From: Mycolicibacterium xanthum
GTDB lineage: Bacteria > Actinomycetota > Actinomycetes > Mycobacteriales > Mycobacteriaceae
DNA length: 38,429 nt
Direction: 5' to 3'
Assembly: GCF_019710635.1 (NCBI RefSeq)
Contig: NZ_JAIFZS010000074.1
Coordinates: forward strand, 1-38,429
Part shown: positions 22,986 through 31,307 of the stretch, in pieces
Layout of the letters: every line of letters begins with the position of its first letter
Numbering within the stretch: position 1 is the first letter of the stretch
The notes under the pieces: generated by a model
Told to the model about the DNA's origin: nothing
Database searches by the model: none
The model's input: only the letters and a program-made list of their open reading frames with translations
Program-made: the position numbers and the translations under genes

Positions 22986-25478
22986 ATGTCGGTGATGCGA
23001 ATTCTGACCGCCGGCCACGCCATCGATCTCGATCGGTTCGAGATCGACGGTCCCGCCGGCCCGGTTCCCGTCGAACCACAGGTGTTCGCCGTCATCGCCG
23101 CCCTGCTGCGCAACAGGGACCGTGTGGTCACCAAAGAAGAACTGCTCGACCAGGTCTGGGGCAGCCGGTTCGTCTCCGAGTCGGCACTCACCAGCCGGGT
23201 GAAGGCCGCCCGGCGTGCTCTCGGCGACGACGGCACCGCCCAGGCCGTGATCGCGACGGTGCGTTTCCGCGGCTACAAGTGGGTGGCGCCGGCGGCCGTC
23301 GCCGATCGGCCGTCGGGCGAACCGAACGGTGCGGTCGCCACCACGGTCCGGGATCTGCTCGAGCCCATCCTGGGCCGCGACGACGAGCTGGCCGACGTGC
23401 TGGAGTTGATGGACCGAACCCGCGTGGTGACGCTGGTCGGGGTCGGCGGGGTGGGCAAGACCCGATTGGCCCTGGAGGTGCTGCGCCAACGCCCCGGCTG
23501 CCTGGTGGAGTTGGCGCCGGTGCGCGACCCCGATGCCGCCGCGGCGGCGGTGGCATCGGCGATCGATGTGCAGCCCGGGCAGCGAGCCGACGTCGCCGCC
23601 GCATGCATCGAATACCTCACCGGGCAGCGCCGCCTGCTGGTTGTGGACAACTGCGAGCACGTTCTGGCCGCCGCCGCGGACTTCCTGTGCAAGCTGCTCG
23701 TGGGCTGCCCGGAACTGTCGTTGCTGTGCACCAGCAGGCAGCCCCTCGGGCTGCCCGATGAGCACGTCGTCGAATTGGGCCCGCTGCCGGTGCCCGCCGA
23801 CGGGGCGGCGATCGACGATGTGGCCGCCGCGCCTGCGGTCGAGCTCTTCGTCACCCGGGCCCGTCGTGCGCTGCACTCCTTCCGGCTGGACGACCGGGTA
23901 CTGGCCAAGGCCGGGTCGCTGTGCCGGGCGTTGGACGGGCTTCCGCTGGCCATCGAACTCGCCGCCGGCCGCAGCGCCGCGCTGGGGCTCGACGACGTGT
24001 ATGCACGGCTGGACCGGCGGCTGGACCTGCTGTCCGACGACCGGCCGACGGCGCAGTCCCGGCACCGATCGCTGCGCGCCACGCTGGCCTGGTCCTACGA
24101 ACTGCTCGACGCCGATTCCAAGCGACTCTTCCGGTATCTGTCGGCGTTCCCCGGCGGTTTCAGCCTGGCCACCGCCGAAGGACTGGCCGAGGCGCTGGAT
24201 CTACGAGCCGACCCCGCCGCGATCGTCGCGCGCCTCGTCCAGGCGTCCATGCTGACCCGTACGTCGACGCCGTCGGGGGTGCGGTTCACCCAGCTGGAGA
24301 CCGTGCGGACCTTCGGTGTGGACGAACTCGTCCAGCGCGGCGAATGGGACGCCGCGCACGACCTGCTCGTCGGCTGGGCGCTGGAACTGGCCGAAGCGAC
24401 GCACTTCGCCATCCACACCCCCGACGAACCGCTGTGGGACGACAGGGTGCGCCGGGAGCTGCCGAACCTGCGCGCGGCGCGGCGCCACCTGACCGACCGG
24501 GGCCGGCTTCTCGAACTGGCCCACATGCTGCGCGGGTTGGACGAGTGGGCACTGTGGCGCGACGTGTTCGAGATCTGGGCCTGGGAGGCCGAGCTCGTCG
24601 ACAACGCCGACCCCGGCGACGCCGAACTTCGACAGGCTGCCCTGGCGGTCGCGGTCACCTCGAGTTTCCTGCGCGGCCGCCGCGACCTGGCCGCTCGGTA
24701 CGTCGAGGAGTTACTGGCCGGGAACCCCACTGGATGGCCTCTTGCCCAGGCGCTGCACATGGCCGCCAACGTCAGCTTGTTCGAGGGCCGCCCGCGCGAG
24801 GCGGTGCAGTACTGGCTGCGGCGCCGTGATCTGCCCGAGTGTCCCGAACGCCGGCCGGAGAGCACCGCGTGGGCCGCCAACGCCGCCGGATATCTGCGTG
24901 ACTTCCCGCTGGCCAGGAAGTTGGCGGCGGAAGCCCGCACGGAGGCCGAGGCGTCGGGCTCACCGACCGACCGGGCCCGGGCCGCCTACGCCATCGGTGA
25001 GATCGAGTACACCGCCGGCTCGGGGCAGGAGCGGCCCTGGCTCGAGCAGGCGATGGAGCTGGCCTCGGCGGCAGGGTCACGATTCATCGGCGGCGTCGCG
25101 GGGGTGACGCTTGCCGGCAGCCGCGCAGCGGCCGGCGACGTGTCCGGCGCCGCCCAACTCTACGACGAGTTGATAGGGCGATGGCTGCGCACCGGAACCT
25201 GGACCCAGCAGTGGACGACGCTGCGCAACGCCGTCGAGTTGTTGGTCGGTGTGGACGACGACCTGTGCGTCCAGGTCTGGGCTGCCGCCCATGCAGATCC
25301 CGTCGCAGCTGCCCTCGACGAGACCGCTCTGGCACGCGAAACCCGTTTGCACGCAACGCTGGTCGACCGCCTGGGCGAGGTCGCGGTGGGTGAGCTCGAG
25401 CGGGCCGGCCGGGCTGCGGAGCGTGCCGATCTCGCGCACCGAACGGCCGCAGCCCTTCGTGGATTGGCCGACGGCTAG
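22986..25478 (+). CDS. Winged-helix/STAND ATPase transcriptional regulator (OmpR-type DNA-binding domain, NB-ARC-like ATPase, helical repeats)
   Basis: The protein has about 830 residues. Residues 10-100 are an OmpR/PhoB-type winged helix (VEPQVFAVIAALLRNRDRVV, then TKEELLDQVWG, SESALTSRVKAARRALG and FRGYKWVA at the wing). Residues about 120-400 are a STAND-class NTPase: Walker A GVGGVGKTRLALE (about 150-160), Walker B LLVVDNCEHVL, sensor SLLCTSRQPLGL and the GLPLAIELAAGR motif. The C-terminal half consists of TPR-like helices (AHMLRGLDEWALWRDVFEIW, LAQALHMAANVSLFEGRPRE and so on). Such proteins switch on ligand binding and ATP hydrolysis. Starts at 22986 (chosen) or 22995 are equally likely. 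It converges with the methyltransferase and the stop codons overlap in CTAG. The neighbouring phased repeat arrays are its best candidate sites. Confidence 0.9.
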   Translation: MSVMRILTAGHAIDLDRFEIDGPAGPVPVEPQVFAVIAALLRNRDRVVTKEELLDQVWGSRFVSESALTSRVKAARRALGDDGTAQAVIATVRFRGYKWVAPAAVADRPSGEPNGAVATTVRDLLEPILGRDDELADVLELMDRTRVVTLVGVGGVGKTRLALEVLRQRPGCLVELAPVRDPDAAAAAVASAIDVQPGQRADVAAACIEYLTGQRRLLVVDNCEHVLAAAADFLCKLLVGCPELSLLCTSRQPLGLPDEHVVELGPLPVPADGAAIDDVAAAPAVELFVTRARRALHSFRLDDRVLAKAGSLCRALDGLPLAIELAAGRSAALGLDDVYARLDRRLDLLSDDRPTAQSRHRSLRATLAWSYELLDADSKRLFRYLSAFPGGFSLATAEGLAEALDLRADPAAIVARLVQASMLTRTSTPSGVRFTQLETVRTFGVDELVQRGEWDAAHDLLVGWALELAEATHFAIHTPDEPLWDDRVRRELPNLRAARRHLTDRGRLLELAHMLRGLDEWALWRDVFEIWAWEAELVDNADPGDAELRQAALAVAVTSSFLRGRRDLAARYVEELLAGNPTGWPLAQALHMAANVSLFEGRPREAVQYWLRRRDLPECPERRPESTAWAANAAGYLRDFPLARKLAAEARTEAEASGSPTDRARAAYAIGEIEYTAGSGQERPWLEQAMELASAAGSRFIGGVAGVTLAGSRAAAGDVSGAAQLYDELIGRWLRTGTWTQQWTTLRNAVELLVGVDDDLCVQVWAAAHADPVAAALDETALARETRLHATLVDRLGEVAVGELERAGRAAERADLAHRTAAALRGLADG

Positions 25479-26290
25479 CGCCGTGGTTTGCGGGCGATCA
25501 CATAGCGGTGATCGCCGCGGAAGCGGTAGATGCCGTTGGCATCCCGTCGATGTTCGATCGCGCTGAGCACCGCGTCGCGGAGGATCGCGGGCCCGCTGTG
25601 TTGCAGCGCCGGCAGTGCGGGCCCGGTGCTCGACAGCGCCCGCCACGCGACATCGGCGTCCGGCCATTCGATCGTGGAGACCCGGGAGCCGCTCTCGACC
25701 ACCTGGAAACCCGAATCGGCGAGCATCTGTTCGGCGACGCCGTCGGCGGCGATGTCGTTGGTGCGCTTCATCCCCCGGAAATGGTCGACCGGGGCGTGCC
25801 GGGCGAAGACCTTGAACGTGGCACGCAGATCGTGGGGTTCGCCGGCGCCCCAGAAGCTGATACCGATCATCCCGCCGGGCCGAAGCACTCGACAGGCCTC
25901 CACCAGCGCCGGCTCGCAGCCGCCCCAGATCCCGTTGATCGACGTGACCACATCGAAGCGGGCCGCGGCCCACGGAAGCTCGTACATCGACCCGACGCGC
26001 AGCTCCGTTCCGGGATTGCGGTCGCGCGCCACCTGTACCAGCGCCGCCGCCGCGTCGATGCCCGCGGTTCTCGCACCCATCGCGGCGGCGTGCCGAAGAG
26101 CCAGACCCGAGCCGCACGCGACATCGAGCAGCTCGACACCGGGTCCGATCCCGACGCGGGCGAAGATCGCGGTGATCACCTCGAAGGCGTAGTGCTCGTA
26201 CAGGCAGGCCCAGTCGGCGGCGGCGTGGCTCCAGGCCTCGCCGGCGACCCGCCAGTCATGGTCGCGGGCAACGTCGGTAGGTGTGCTCAT
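25475..26290 (-). CDS. Class I SAM-dependent methyltransferase
   Basis: The 271-residue protein has the SAM-binding motif I VELLDVACGSGLALRHAA at about residues 60-77. It is followed by GIDAAAALVQVARDRNPG (acidic residue at the end of strand 2), SMYELPWAAARFDVVTSING and RVLRPGGMIGISFWG. This is the UbiE/Methyltransf_11 layout, and the small-molecule substrate is unknown. The ATG at 26290 follows a weak GGGG site. A longer frame to 26410 would overlap the phased operator array and was rejected. The divergent array starts 36 bp upstream, so the gene is probably under its control. It converges with the STAND regulator. Confidence 0.9.
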   Translation of the reverse strand: MSTPTDVARDHDWRVAGEAWSHAAADWACLYEHYAFEVITAIFARVGIGPGVELLDVACGSGLALRHAAAMGARTAGIDAAAALVQVARDRNPGTELRVGSMYELPWAAARFDVVTSINGIWGGCEPALVEACRVLRPGGMIGISFWGAGEPHDLRATFKVFARHAPVDHFRGMKRTNDIAADGVAEQMLADSGFQVVESGSRVSTIEWPDADVAWRALSSTGPALPALQHSGPAILRDAVLSAIEHRRDANGIYRFRGDHRYVIARKPRR

Positions 26291-26325
26291 GCCCCGACGA
26301 TGCGCCGTATGACCGGTCGGCCGCT

Positions 26326-26385
26326 TGGAGGCCACATGGAGATCGGGTGGACATCGATCTCCAGCCGATCTCCATCTGGTCTCCA
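26326..26385. promoter_or_regulatory. 60-bp phased palindromic operator array (TGGAG x3, CTCCA x3, 11-bp period)
   Basis: Pentamers begin at 26326 (TGGAG), 26337 (TGGAG), 26348 (TGGAC), 26359 (CTCCA), 26370 (CTCCA) and 26381 (CTCCA), each exactly 11 bp apart. The two halves are reverse complements at 26 of 30 positions with no spacer. It sits between divergent methyltransferase and OsmC genes, and each gene sees three CTCCA repeats pointing toward it. The 11-bp spacing places all six sites near one face of the helix, as in SARP/OmpR-type direct-repeat operators. The bound protein is not known. Confidence 0.85.
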
Positions 26386-26463
26386 CGCAACGAAGCCCCG
26401 ACCGGCGCACGGTGAGAAGGCAGTGGCGACACCCCGTCCGCCGCCCGACCCGAGGAGAACACC

Positions 26464-27027
26464 ATGACCGTCACGATCGATCGCGGCGCACACAACGGCG
26501 TCGACGTCGACGCCATCCGCGAAGCGCGCACCGCCATGACCGGACAGCCCGCGGCCGCCCAGTTCCAGTGGCGGGTGCGCAATACCTGGCACAGCGGTAT
26601 CCACAGCCAGTCCACCATCGACGACTACTTCGGTGTCGGCGCCGAGCAGAGCCATCGGCAGCCCTTCACCATCGACACCGACCACCCCGAGCTGTTCGCC
26701 GCCGAGGACAACGGCCCCACCCCGGTCGAGGTGGTTCTCGCCGCGCTTGCCGGTTGCCTCACCGGGGGCGTCGCGTCGGTGGCCGCCAATCGCGACATCA
26801 CGTTGCGCTCGGTGTCGGCGACGCTGACCGCCGAGATGGATCTGCAGGGCGTGCTCGGCATCGACGCCGACGTCCGCAACGGCTTCAGCAGCGTCACGGT
26901 CACCTACGACATCGACGCCGACGCCACCCCCGAGGAGATCGAAGCCGTTGTCGCGCAGTCCCAGAAGCGCTCGGCGGTGTTCGATCTGCTCACCAACCCC
27001 ACCACCGTCGTCGTCGAGGTCGGCTGA
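26464..27027 (+). CDS. OsmC-family protein
   Basis: The 187-residue protein matches OsmC/Ohr-type proteins. It has RVRNTWHSGIHSQSTIDDY early, GPTPVEVVLAALAGCLTGGV in the central helix with the conserved Cys, and VTVTYDIDADATPEEIEAVV late. OsmC proteins are small peroxidases or thiol-handling proteins of the osmotic and peroxide response. Classical members use two Cys, and this one has only the central AGC Cys visible, so peroxidase activity is uncertain. GAGGAG precedes the ATG by 6 nt. It starts 78 bp after the phased array and is followed by the flavoprotein gene after 31 bp. Confidence 0.9.
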   Translation: MTVTIDRGAHNGVDVDAIREARTAMTGQPAAAQFQWRVRNTWHSGIHSQSTIDDYFGVGAEQSHRQPFTIDTDHPELFAAEDNGPTPVEVVLAALAGCLTGGVASVAANRDITLRSVSATLTAEMDLQGVLGIDADVRNGFSSVTVTYDIDADATPEEIEAVVAQSQKRSAVFDLLTNPTTVVVEVG

Positions 27028-27058
27028 CCCGCGGCCCCGAGCAGCCGGAGCGAGCCCC

Positions 27059-28435
27059 ATGCACCACACCACCGTCACGATCGTCGGCGCCGGGCAGGCC
27101 GGGTTGGCGATGAGCCATTGCCTGTCGGCGCGATCGATCGACCACGTGCTGCTCGAACGCGGCCGGGTGGCCAACTCCTGGCACACCGAACGCTGGGACT
27201 CGCTTCGGCTGTTGACCCCCAATTGGCTGTCCCGGCTGCCCGGGTGGCGCTACCGGGGCGACGATCCGGACGGCTACATGACCGCCGCGCAGGTCGCCGC
27301 ACACCTCGACGGCTACCGCCGCCACCTCGACGCTCCCGTGCGGGAACATACGACGGTGCGGTCGGTGCGGTCGGGGCCCGCGGACGACTTCGTCGTCACG
27401 ACCGACGGCGACCGGTGGCGCAGCCGCGCGGTGGTGATCGCCTCCGGCGCTTCGAGCGACCCGCATCGCCCGGCGTTGCATAGTCGGCTGCCCGCCACGA
27501 TGACGCAGCTCACCTCCGTGGGTTACCGCAATCCCGGCCAGGCCGGCGACGCCGTGCTCGTCGTCGGGGCGTCGGCCTCCGGAGTGCAGATCGCCGACGA
27601 GCTGGCCCGCCAAGGCCGCCGCGTCGTCCTCGCCGTGGGCGACCACGTGCGGCTGCCGCGGACCTACCGCGGCAGGGACATCCACTGGTGGCTGGACGCG
27701 ATCGGCCAGCTCGACGAGGGCCTGGGCGACGTGGAGGACCTCGACCGGGCCCGGCGGTTGCCGTCGCTGCAGCTGGTCGGCTCGCCGGACCGGCGTAACC
27801 TGGATCTGGCGACGCTGGCCGCCCGGGGGGTGGAACTGGTCGGCCGGCTCGTTGGCGTCACGGCGGACGCGCTGCAGTTCTCCGGCGGGCTCGCGCACCT
27901 GTGCAGGGCCGCGGACCTGAAGCTGGGCCGGTTGCTCGACCGCATCGATCTGCACTGTGGCGAACGTGGCCTCGCCGTGGTCGCCGCACCGGATCGTCCC
28001 GAACCCGTGCGGCTCGGGACGGTGCGCACGGTGATCGGCATCGGTGCGTTCGACACGGTCGTGTGGGCCACCGGCTTCCGGCCCCACTACCCGTGGCTGG
28101 ACGAGCACCACCTCGACCGCAAGGGCGGTCTGCGCCACGACGGCGGCGTGCTGGAACAGCCGGGCCTGTACGTGCTGGGGTTGCCGTTCACCCGGCGCCG
28201 CAAGTCGAGCTTCCTCGACGGCGTCGGACCAGACGCCGTCGAGTTGACCGAGCACCTCGCCGGCCACCTGGACACCGGCCGGCGGAGCCGGTCACCGGGA
28301 ACCCGTGTGGGCCCGTCCGGACGGCCCGATCAGACCGGGGTCAGCTCGGCGGCGCCGAAGGACACGTTGAACCGGTCACACCAGATGCTGACGCTGGTCA
28401 GGCCGTCGATGTCGGTGCCCGCCGGCACCGGGTAG
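27059..28435 (+). CDS. FAD/NAD(P)-dependent monooxygenase-like protein (CzcO/FMO type)
   Basis: The 458-residue protein begins with the FAD motif TIVGAGQAGLAMSHCL and the linker ERGRVANSWHTERWDSLRLL, typical of CzcO-type monooxygenases. The NADPH motif is VVGASASGVQIADEL (about residues 165-180) and the ATG motif is VVWATGFRPHYPW (about 335-347). GGAG lies 8 nt upstream of the ATG. It is the second gene after OsmC and so probably under the phased array. The last 27 or so residues extend past the usual family end and overlap the convergent DM13 gene by 106 bp. The substrate is unknown. A thiol, amine or carbonyl compound is possible. Confidence 0.88.
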   Translation: MHHTTVTIVGAGQAGLAMSHCLSARSIDHVLLERGRVANSWHTERWDSLRLLTPNWLSRLPGWRYRGDDPDGYMTAAQVAAHLDGYRRHLDAPVREHTTVRSVRSGPADDFVVTTDGDRWRSRAVVIASGASSDPHRPALHSRLPATMTQLTSVGYRNPGQAGDAVLVVGASASGVQIADELARQGRRVVLAVGDHVRLPRTYRGRDIHWWLDAIGQLDEGLGDVEDLDRARRLPSLQLVGSPDRRNLDLATLAARGVELVGRLVGVTADALQFSGGLAHLCRAADLKLGRLLDRIDLHCGERGLAVVAAPDRPEPVRLGTVRTVIGIGAFDTVVWATGFRPHYPWLDEHHLDRKGGLRHDGGVLEQPGLYVLGLPFTRRRKSSFLDGVGPDAVELTEHLAGHLDTGRRSRSPGTRVGPSGRPDQTGVSSAAPKDTLNRSHQMLTLVRPSMSVPAGTG

Positions 28436-28893
28436 TTGGCGCTACCCCGGTTGCCCTTCAGCGATCCGAGATCGACCCACCGGCCGTCGTCGAACACCCC
28501 GGCGCCGTCGACTCCCGGCGTGACCGGGGCGTCGGTCAGCCACACCTTCAGTTCCGGCCCGTCGCTGGTGTTCAGGTCCTCGACCCGGACCACCATGGAA
28601 TCGTCGGGGAGGCGCAGCAGCTGGACCGTTCCGGTGGTGTCGTGCTCCTGGCTGACCAGCTCGCCCCGCGACACCACCTGCGGGCCCTGCGGTGGGGCCC
28701 CGGGTGTCTGCTGGGCGGCCGCGACGGTGGGTGGTGCCTCCTCGACGGTGGTGTTGGTGAACAACTTCCAGGGCTGAAACCAGTACGCGCCGAATGCCAG
28801 GGCGATCACGACGACCGCCAGGCCGGCCAGCACCAACGGATGACGAACAAACCGGAGGGGCGACGACCGGGCGCCCGGCGACTCTTCGGACAT
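28330..28893 (-). CDS. Membrane-anchored DM13-domain protein
   Basis: The 187-residue protein has one N-terminal membrane anchor (FVRHPLVLAGLAVVVIALAF, about residues 15-35) and then a Pro-rich linker (about residues 45-70). An extracytoplasmic DM13 domain runs from about 75 to 187, with VQLLRLPDDSMVVRVEDL, TSDGPELKVWLTD, LGSLKGNRGSANYPVP and VSIWCDRFNVSFGAAEL. DM13 domains are proposed to have a redox role through a Cys-bearing strand, and one Cys (WCDRF) is present here. ATG 28893 was chosen because a longer frame would be Arg-rich and lies over the next gene. The gene is divergent from the nucleosidase, with a 56-bp intergenic region. Confidence 0.85.
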   Translation of the reverse strand: MSEESPGARSSPLRFVRHPLVLAGLAVVVIALAFGAYWFQPWKLFTNTTVEEAPPTVAAAQQTPGAPPQGPQVVSRGELVSQEHDTTGTVQLLRLPDDSMVVRVEDLNTSDGPELKVWLTDAPVTPGVDGAGVFDDGRWVDLGSLKGNRGSANYPVPAGTDIDGLTSVSIWCDRFNVSFGAAELTPV

Positions 28894-28949
28894 GTCGAGA
28901 TTATCGACGCGCGGCGATCTCGTTTCCGAGGTTCCTGGGAAAACACTGT

Positions 28950-29744
28950 ATGAAGTCTGACCGCGCCGTGCACGCACGTCACAATGAGCGGGTGACGCTG
29001 GGGTTGATCTGTGCCATCGAACCGGAACGCGCCCACCTGGGCCGGGAACTCGTGGGGGCGCGCAGCGAAACCGTCGCCCATGCCCGGTTCGACACCGGCC
29101 GCCTCGACGGGCACGACGTGGTCCTGGTGGGCGCCGGTATGGGGAAGGTGAACGCCGCCGTGGTGGCCACCCTGCTCGCCGACCGGTTCGGCTGTCGCGC
29201 CGTCGTCTTCTCCGGCGTCGCCGGCGGCCTCGATCCCGCACTCGAGATCGGTGACATCGTCATCAGCGACCGGGCGATCCAGCACGACGCGGGCGTCATC
29301 GACGACGACAGACTCGAGCACTACCAGGCCGGCCACGTTCCGTTCATCAACCCCACAGAACTGCTGGGCTACGTCGTCGACCCGTTGTTGCGTGATCGGG
29401 TGCGTCGCCGGCTGGCCGGGCTCACCCTGCCGCCGCTGTCGCGGGCCGCCGGCGGAACCGACGCGCCCCCGCAGATCACCTACGGCACGGTGCTGACCGG
29501 CGATCAGTTCCTGCACTGCGAAACCACCCGGGACCGGTTACACGGCGAATTGGGTGGTTCCGCGGTCGACATGGAGGGCGGCGCGGTCGCGCAGGTGTGC
29601 GCGTCGTTCGGCATTCCGTGGCTGCTCATCCGCGCCCTTTCCGACCTGGCCGGCCGCGATTCCCGGTTCGATTTCGCAGCGTTCGTCGATGAGGTGGCGG
29701 CGGGTTCGGCGACGATCCTGCGCCGCCTGCTGCCGGTGCTCTGA
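28950..29744 (+). CDS. MTA/SAH nucleosidase-family protein
   Basis: The 264-residue protein (or 250 from the GTG at 28992) belongs to the PNP/UDP family 1. It shows GLICAIEPERAHLG at the start, VVLVGAGMGKVNAAVVATLL, VVFSGVAGGLDPALEIGDIVIS, the ribose-binding Glu in SAVDMEGGAVAQVC and the catalytic Asp in IRALSDLAGRDS. Such enzymes cleave methylthioadenosine or S-adenosylhomocysteine, recycling products of SAM-dependent reactions. A second SAM methyltransferase gene lies 1.6 kb downstream. The start is uncertain because neither codon has a good ribosome site. It is cytoplasmic. Confidence 0.88.
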   Translation: MKSDRAVHARHNERVTLGLICAIEPERAHLGRELVGARSETVAHARFDTGRLDGHDVVLVGAGMGKVNAAVVATLLADRFGCRAVVFSGVAGGLDPALEIGDIVISDRAIQHDAGVIDDDRLEHYQAGHVPFINPTELLGYVVDPLLRDRVRRRLAGLTLPPLSRAAGGTDAPPQITYGTVLTGDQFLHCETTRDRLHGELGGSAVDMEGGAVAQVCASFGIPWLLIRALSDLAGRDSRFDFAAFVDEVAAGSATILRRLLPVL

Positions 29745-29803
29745 CGGCGCGGCCCGATCTTCGCCCGGCCGGAAACGGCGGCGGGCGTGTGCGAGACTGG
29801 GCC

Positions 29804-29818
29804 CGGCCCGACGGGCCG
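29804..29818 (+). terminator. Short GC hairpin after the nucleosidase gene
   Basis: CGGCCC and GGGCCG form a 6-bp stem with a GAC loop, about 60 bp past the stop codon. There is no U-tract and function is uncertain. Confidence 0.25.
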
Positions 29819-29877
29819 AGACCCGACGATCCAGCGCACCAGACCACCGGCACAGGGGACGGGATTCACACGGCACG

Positions 29878-31203
29878 ATGACCGAATCGACGCCCGATGA
29901 TCCCGACGACTCGATGCGCGGGTCGGTGCACATCTGTGTCACCGCGTTCATCACCGGCGCGATGATCGGCGTCGTCGGCGCCGCCTTCCGGTGGTGCCTG
30001 GAGCAGGCCGAACGCCTGCGGCTCGACCTGGTGCACTGGGCGCACGGCCTGCCGGGACCGAACTGGCTGATCCCGATCGCCGCGGCGGCGGCCGGCGCCA
30101 CCCTGGCCGCGCTGATCGTCAAGTGGGTGCCGTTGGCCGCGGGCAGTGGGATCCAGCATGTCGAGGCGGTGTACCGGCGTGAGGCGCGACCGCCCGACAT
30201 CCACCTGCTGCCGGCCAAATTCGCCGGCGGAGTGCTCGGCATCGGGTCGGGGCTGGTGCTCGGCCGGGAGGGTCCGACGGTACACATGGGCGCCGCGATC
30301 GGCGCCGAGGCGGCCCGGCGGGCCCGGTTGCCCGCTTCCGAGGTCCGGATGATGCAGACCGCGCTCGGCGGGGCCGGCCTGGCCGTCGCGTTCAACGCAC
30401 CGCTGGGCGGCACGCTGTTCACCCTCGAGGAGGTCACCAAGTCCTTCCGGGTCAAGACGGTGCTGGCCACGCTGTTCGCCGCGGCCACCGCGGTGGGCGT
30501 CGCCCGCTGGATGCTCGGCAACCGGCCGGACTTCCTCGTCGAACCGATCGCCGCCCCCGAGCTCCGCTGGCTGTGGCTGTTCGCGCTGTTCGGGGTGCTG
30601 ACCGGGATCCTGGGCGCGGCCTACAACCGCCTGGTGCTGTGGTTCCTCGACCGGGTCGCCGCGATCCGGCGGGTGCCGAGGACGGCCAAGGCGACGATCA
30701 TCGGCGCGCTCGTCGGCCTGGCGATGTTCGTCTACCCGCTGGCGGTCGGCGGGGGCGACACGCTGACCGAGATGATCCTCGGCGGGCACCAATTCGTGCT
30801 GCCGGTGGTCGTCGGATACCTGCTGGTGCGGTTCGTCGCCGGGCCGCTGTCCTACTCCGCGGCCGTGCCCGGCGGGTTGTTCGCCCCGCTGCTCGCCCTC
30901 GGGGCGCTGTGGGGTTTCCTGTTCCTGGGCGTGTTCAGCGCGCTGTGGCCGGGTGACGTCGCGGATCTGGCCATCCCGATGGCGCTGGTCGGAATGGCGG
31001 CGTTCTTCGCTGCGACGGTCCGTGCACCGGTGACCGCCATCGTGCTGGTGATCGAGATGACCGCGACCACCGAGGTGGCCGTGCCGATGCTGGCGGCCAT
31101 CGGTGCAGCGGTGCTGACCGCCTACCTGGTGGGCTCCCCGCCGATCTACGACAGCCTGCGTGAGCGGATGCCGCCCGAGGAGCCAGTGGTCGAACGGCGC
31201 TGA
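29878..31203 (+). CDS. ClC-family chloride channel/antiporter
   Basis: The 441-residue protein has ten or more hydrophobic segments and the ClC selectivity motifs in order: AGSGIQHVE (the usual GSGIP position), LGREGPTVHMGAAIG with the gating Glu, and PGGLFAPLLALGALWG. It also carries AFNAPLGGTLFTLEEV. GREGP keeps the gating Glu needed for fast gating or proton-coupled exchange. The Pro of GSGIP is replaced by Gln, as in several bacterial branches. It probably moves chloride across the cytoplasmic membrane and may aid acid resistance. The ATG at 29878 has no strong ribosome site. It is monocistronic on the plus strand. Confidence 0.92.
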   Translation: MTESTPDDPDDSMRGSVHICVTAFITGAMIGVVGAAFRWCLEQAERLRLDLVHWAHGLPGPNWLIPIAAAAAGATLAALIVKWVPLAAGSGIQHVEAVYRREARPPDIHLLPAKFAGGVLGIGSGLVLGREGPTVHMGAAIGAEAARRARLPASEVRMMQTALGGAGLAVAFNAPLGGTLFTLEEVTKSFRVKTVLATLFAAATAVGVARWMLGNRPDFLVEPIAAPELRWLWLFALFGVLTGILGAAYNRLVLWFLDRVAAIRRVPRTAKATIIGALVGLAMFVYPLAVGGGDTLTEMILGGHQFVLPVVVGYLLVRFVAGPLSYSAAVPGGLFAPLLALGALWGFLFLGVFSALWPGDVADLAIPMALVGMAAFFAATVRAPVTAIVLVIEMTATTEVAVPMLAAIGAAVLTAYLVGSPPIYDSLRERMPPEEPVVERR

Positions 31204-31307
31204 AACCCGGCCGAAGGCAACCGATTTCGTTTCTCGGGCAGGTCGCCGCGGTCAGTCGCTATGGTGGGATCGGCAATCACCGGCGGCGCACCGATCGGGG
31301 GCAGGCG

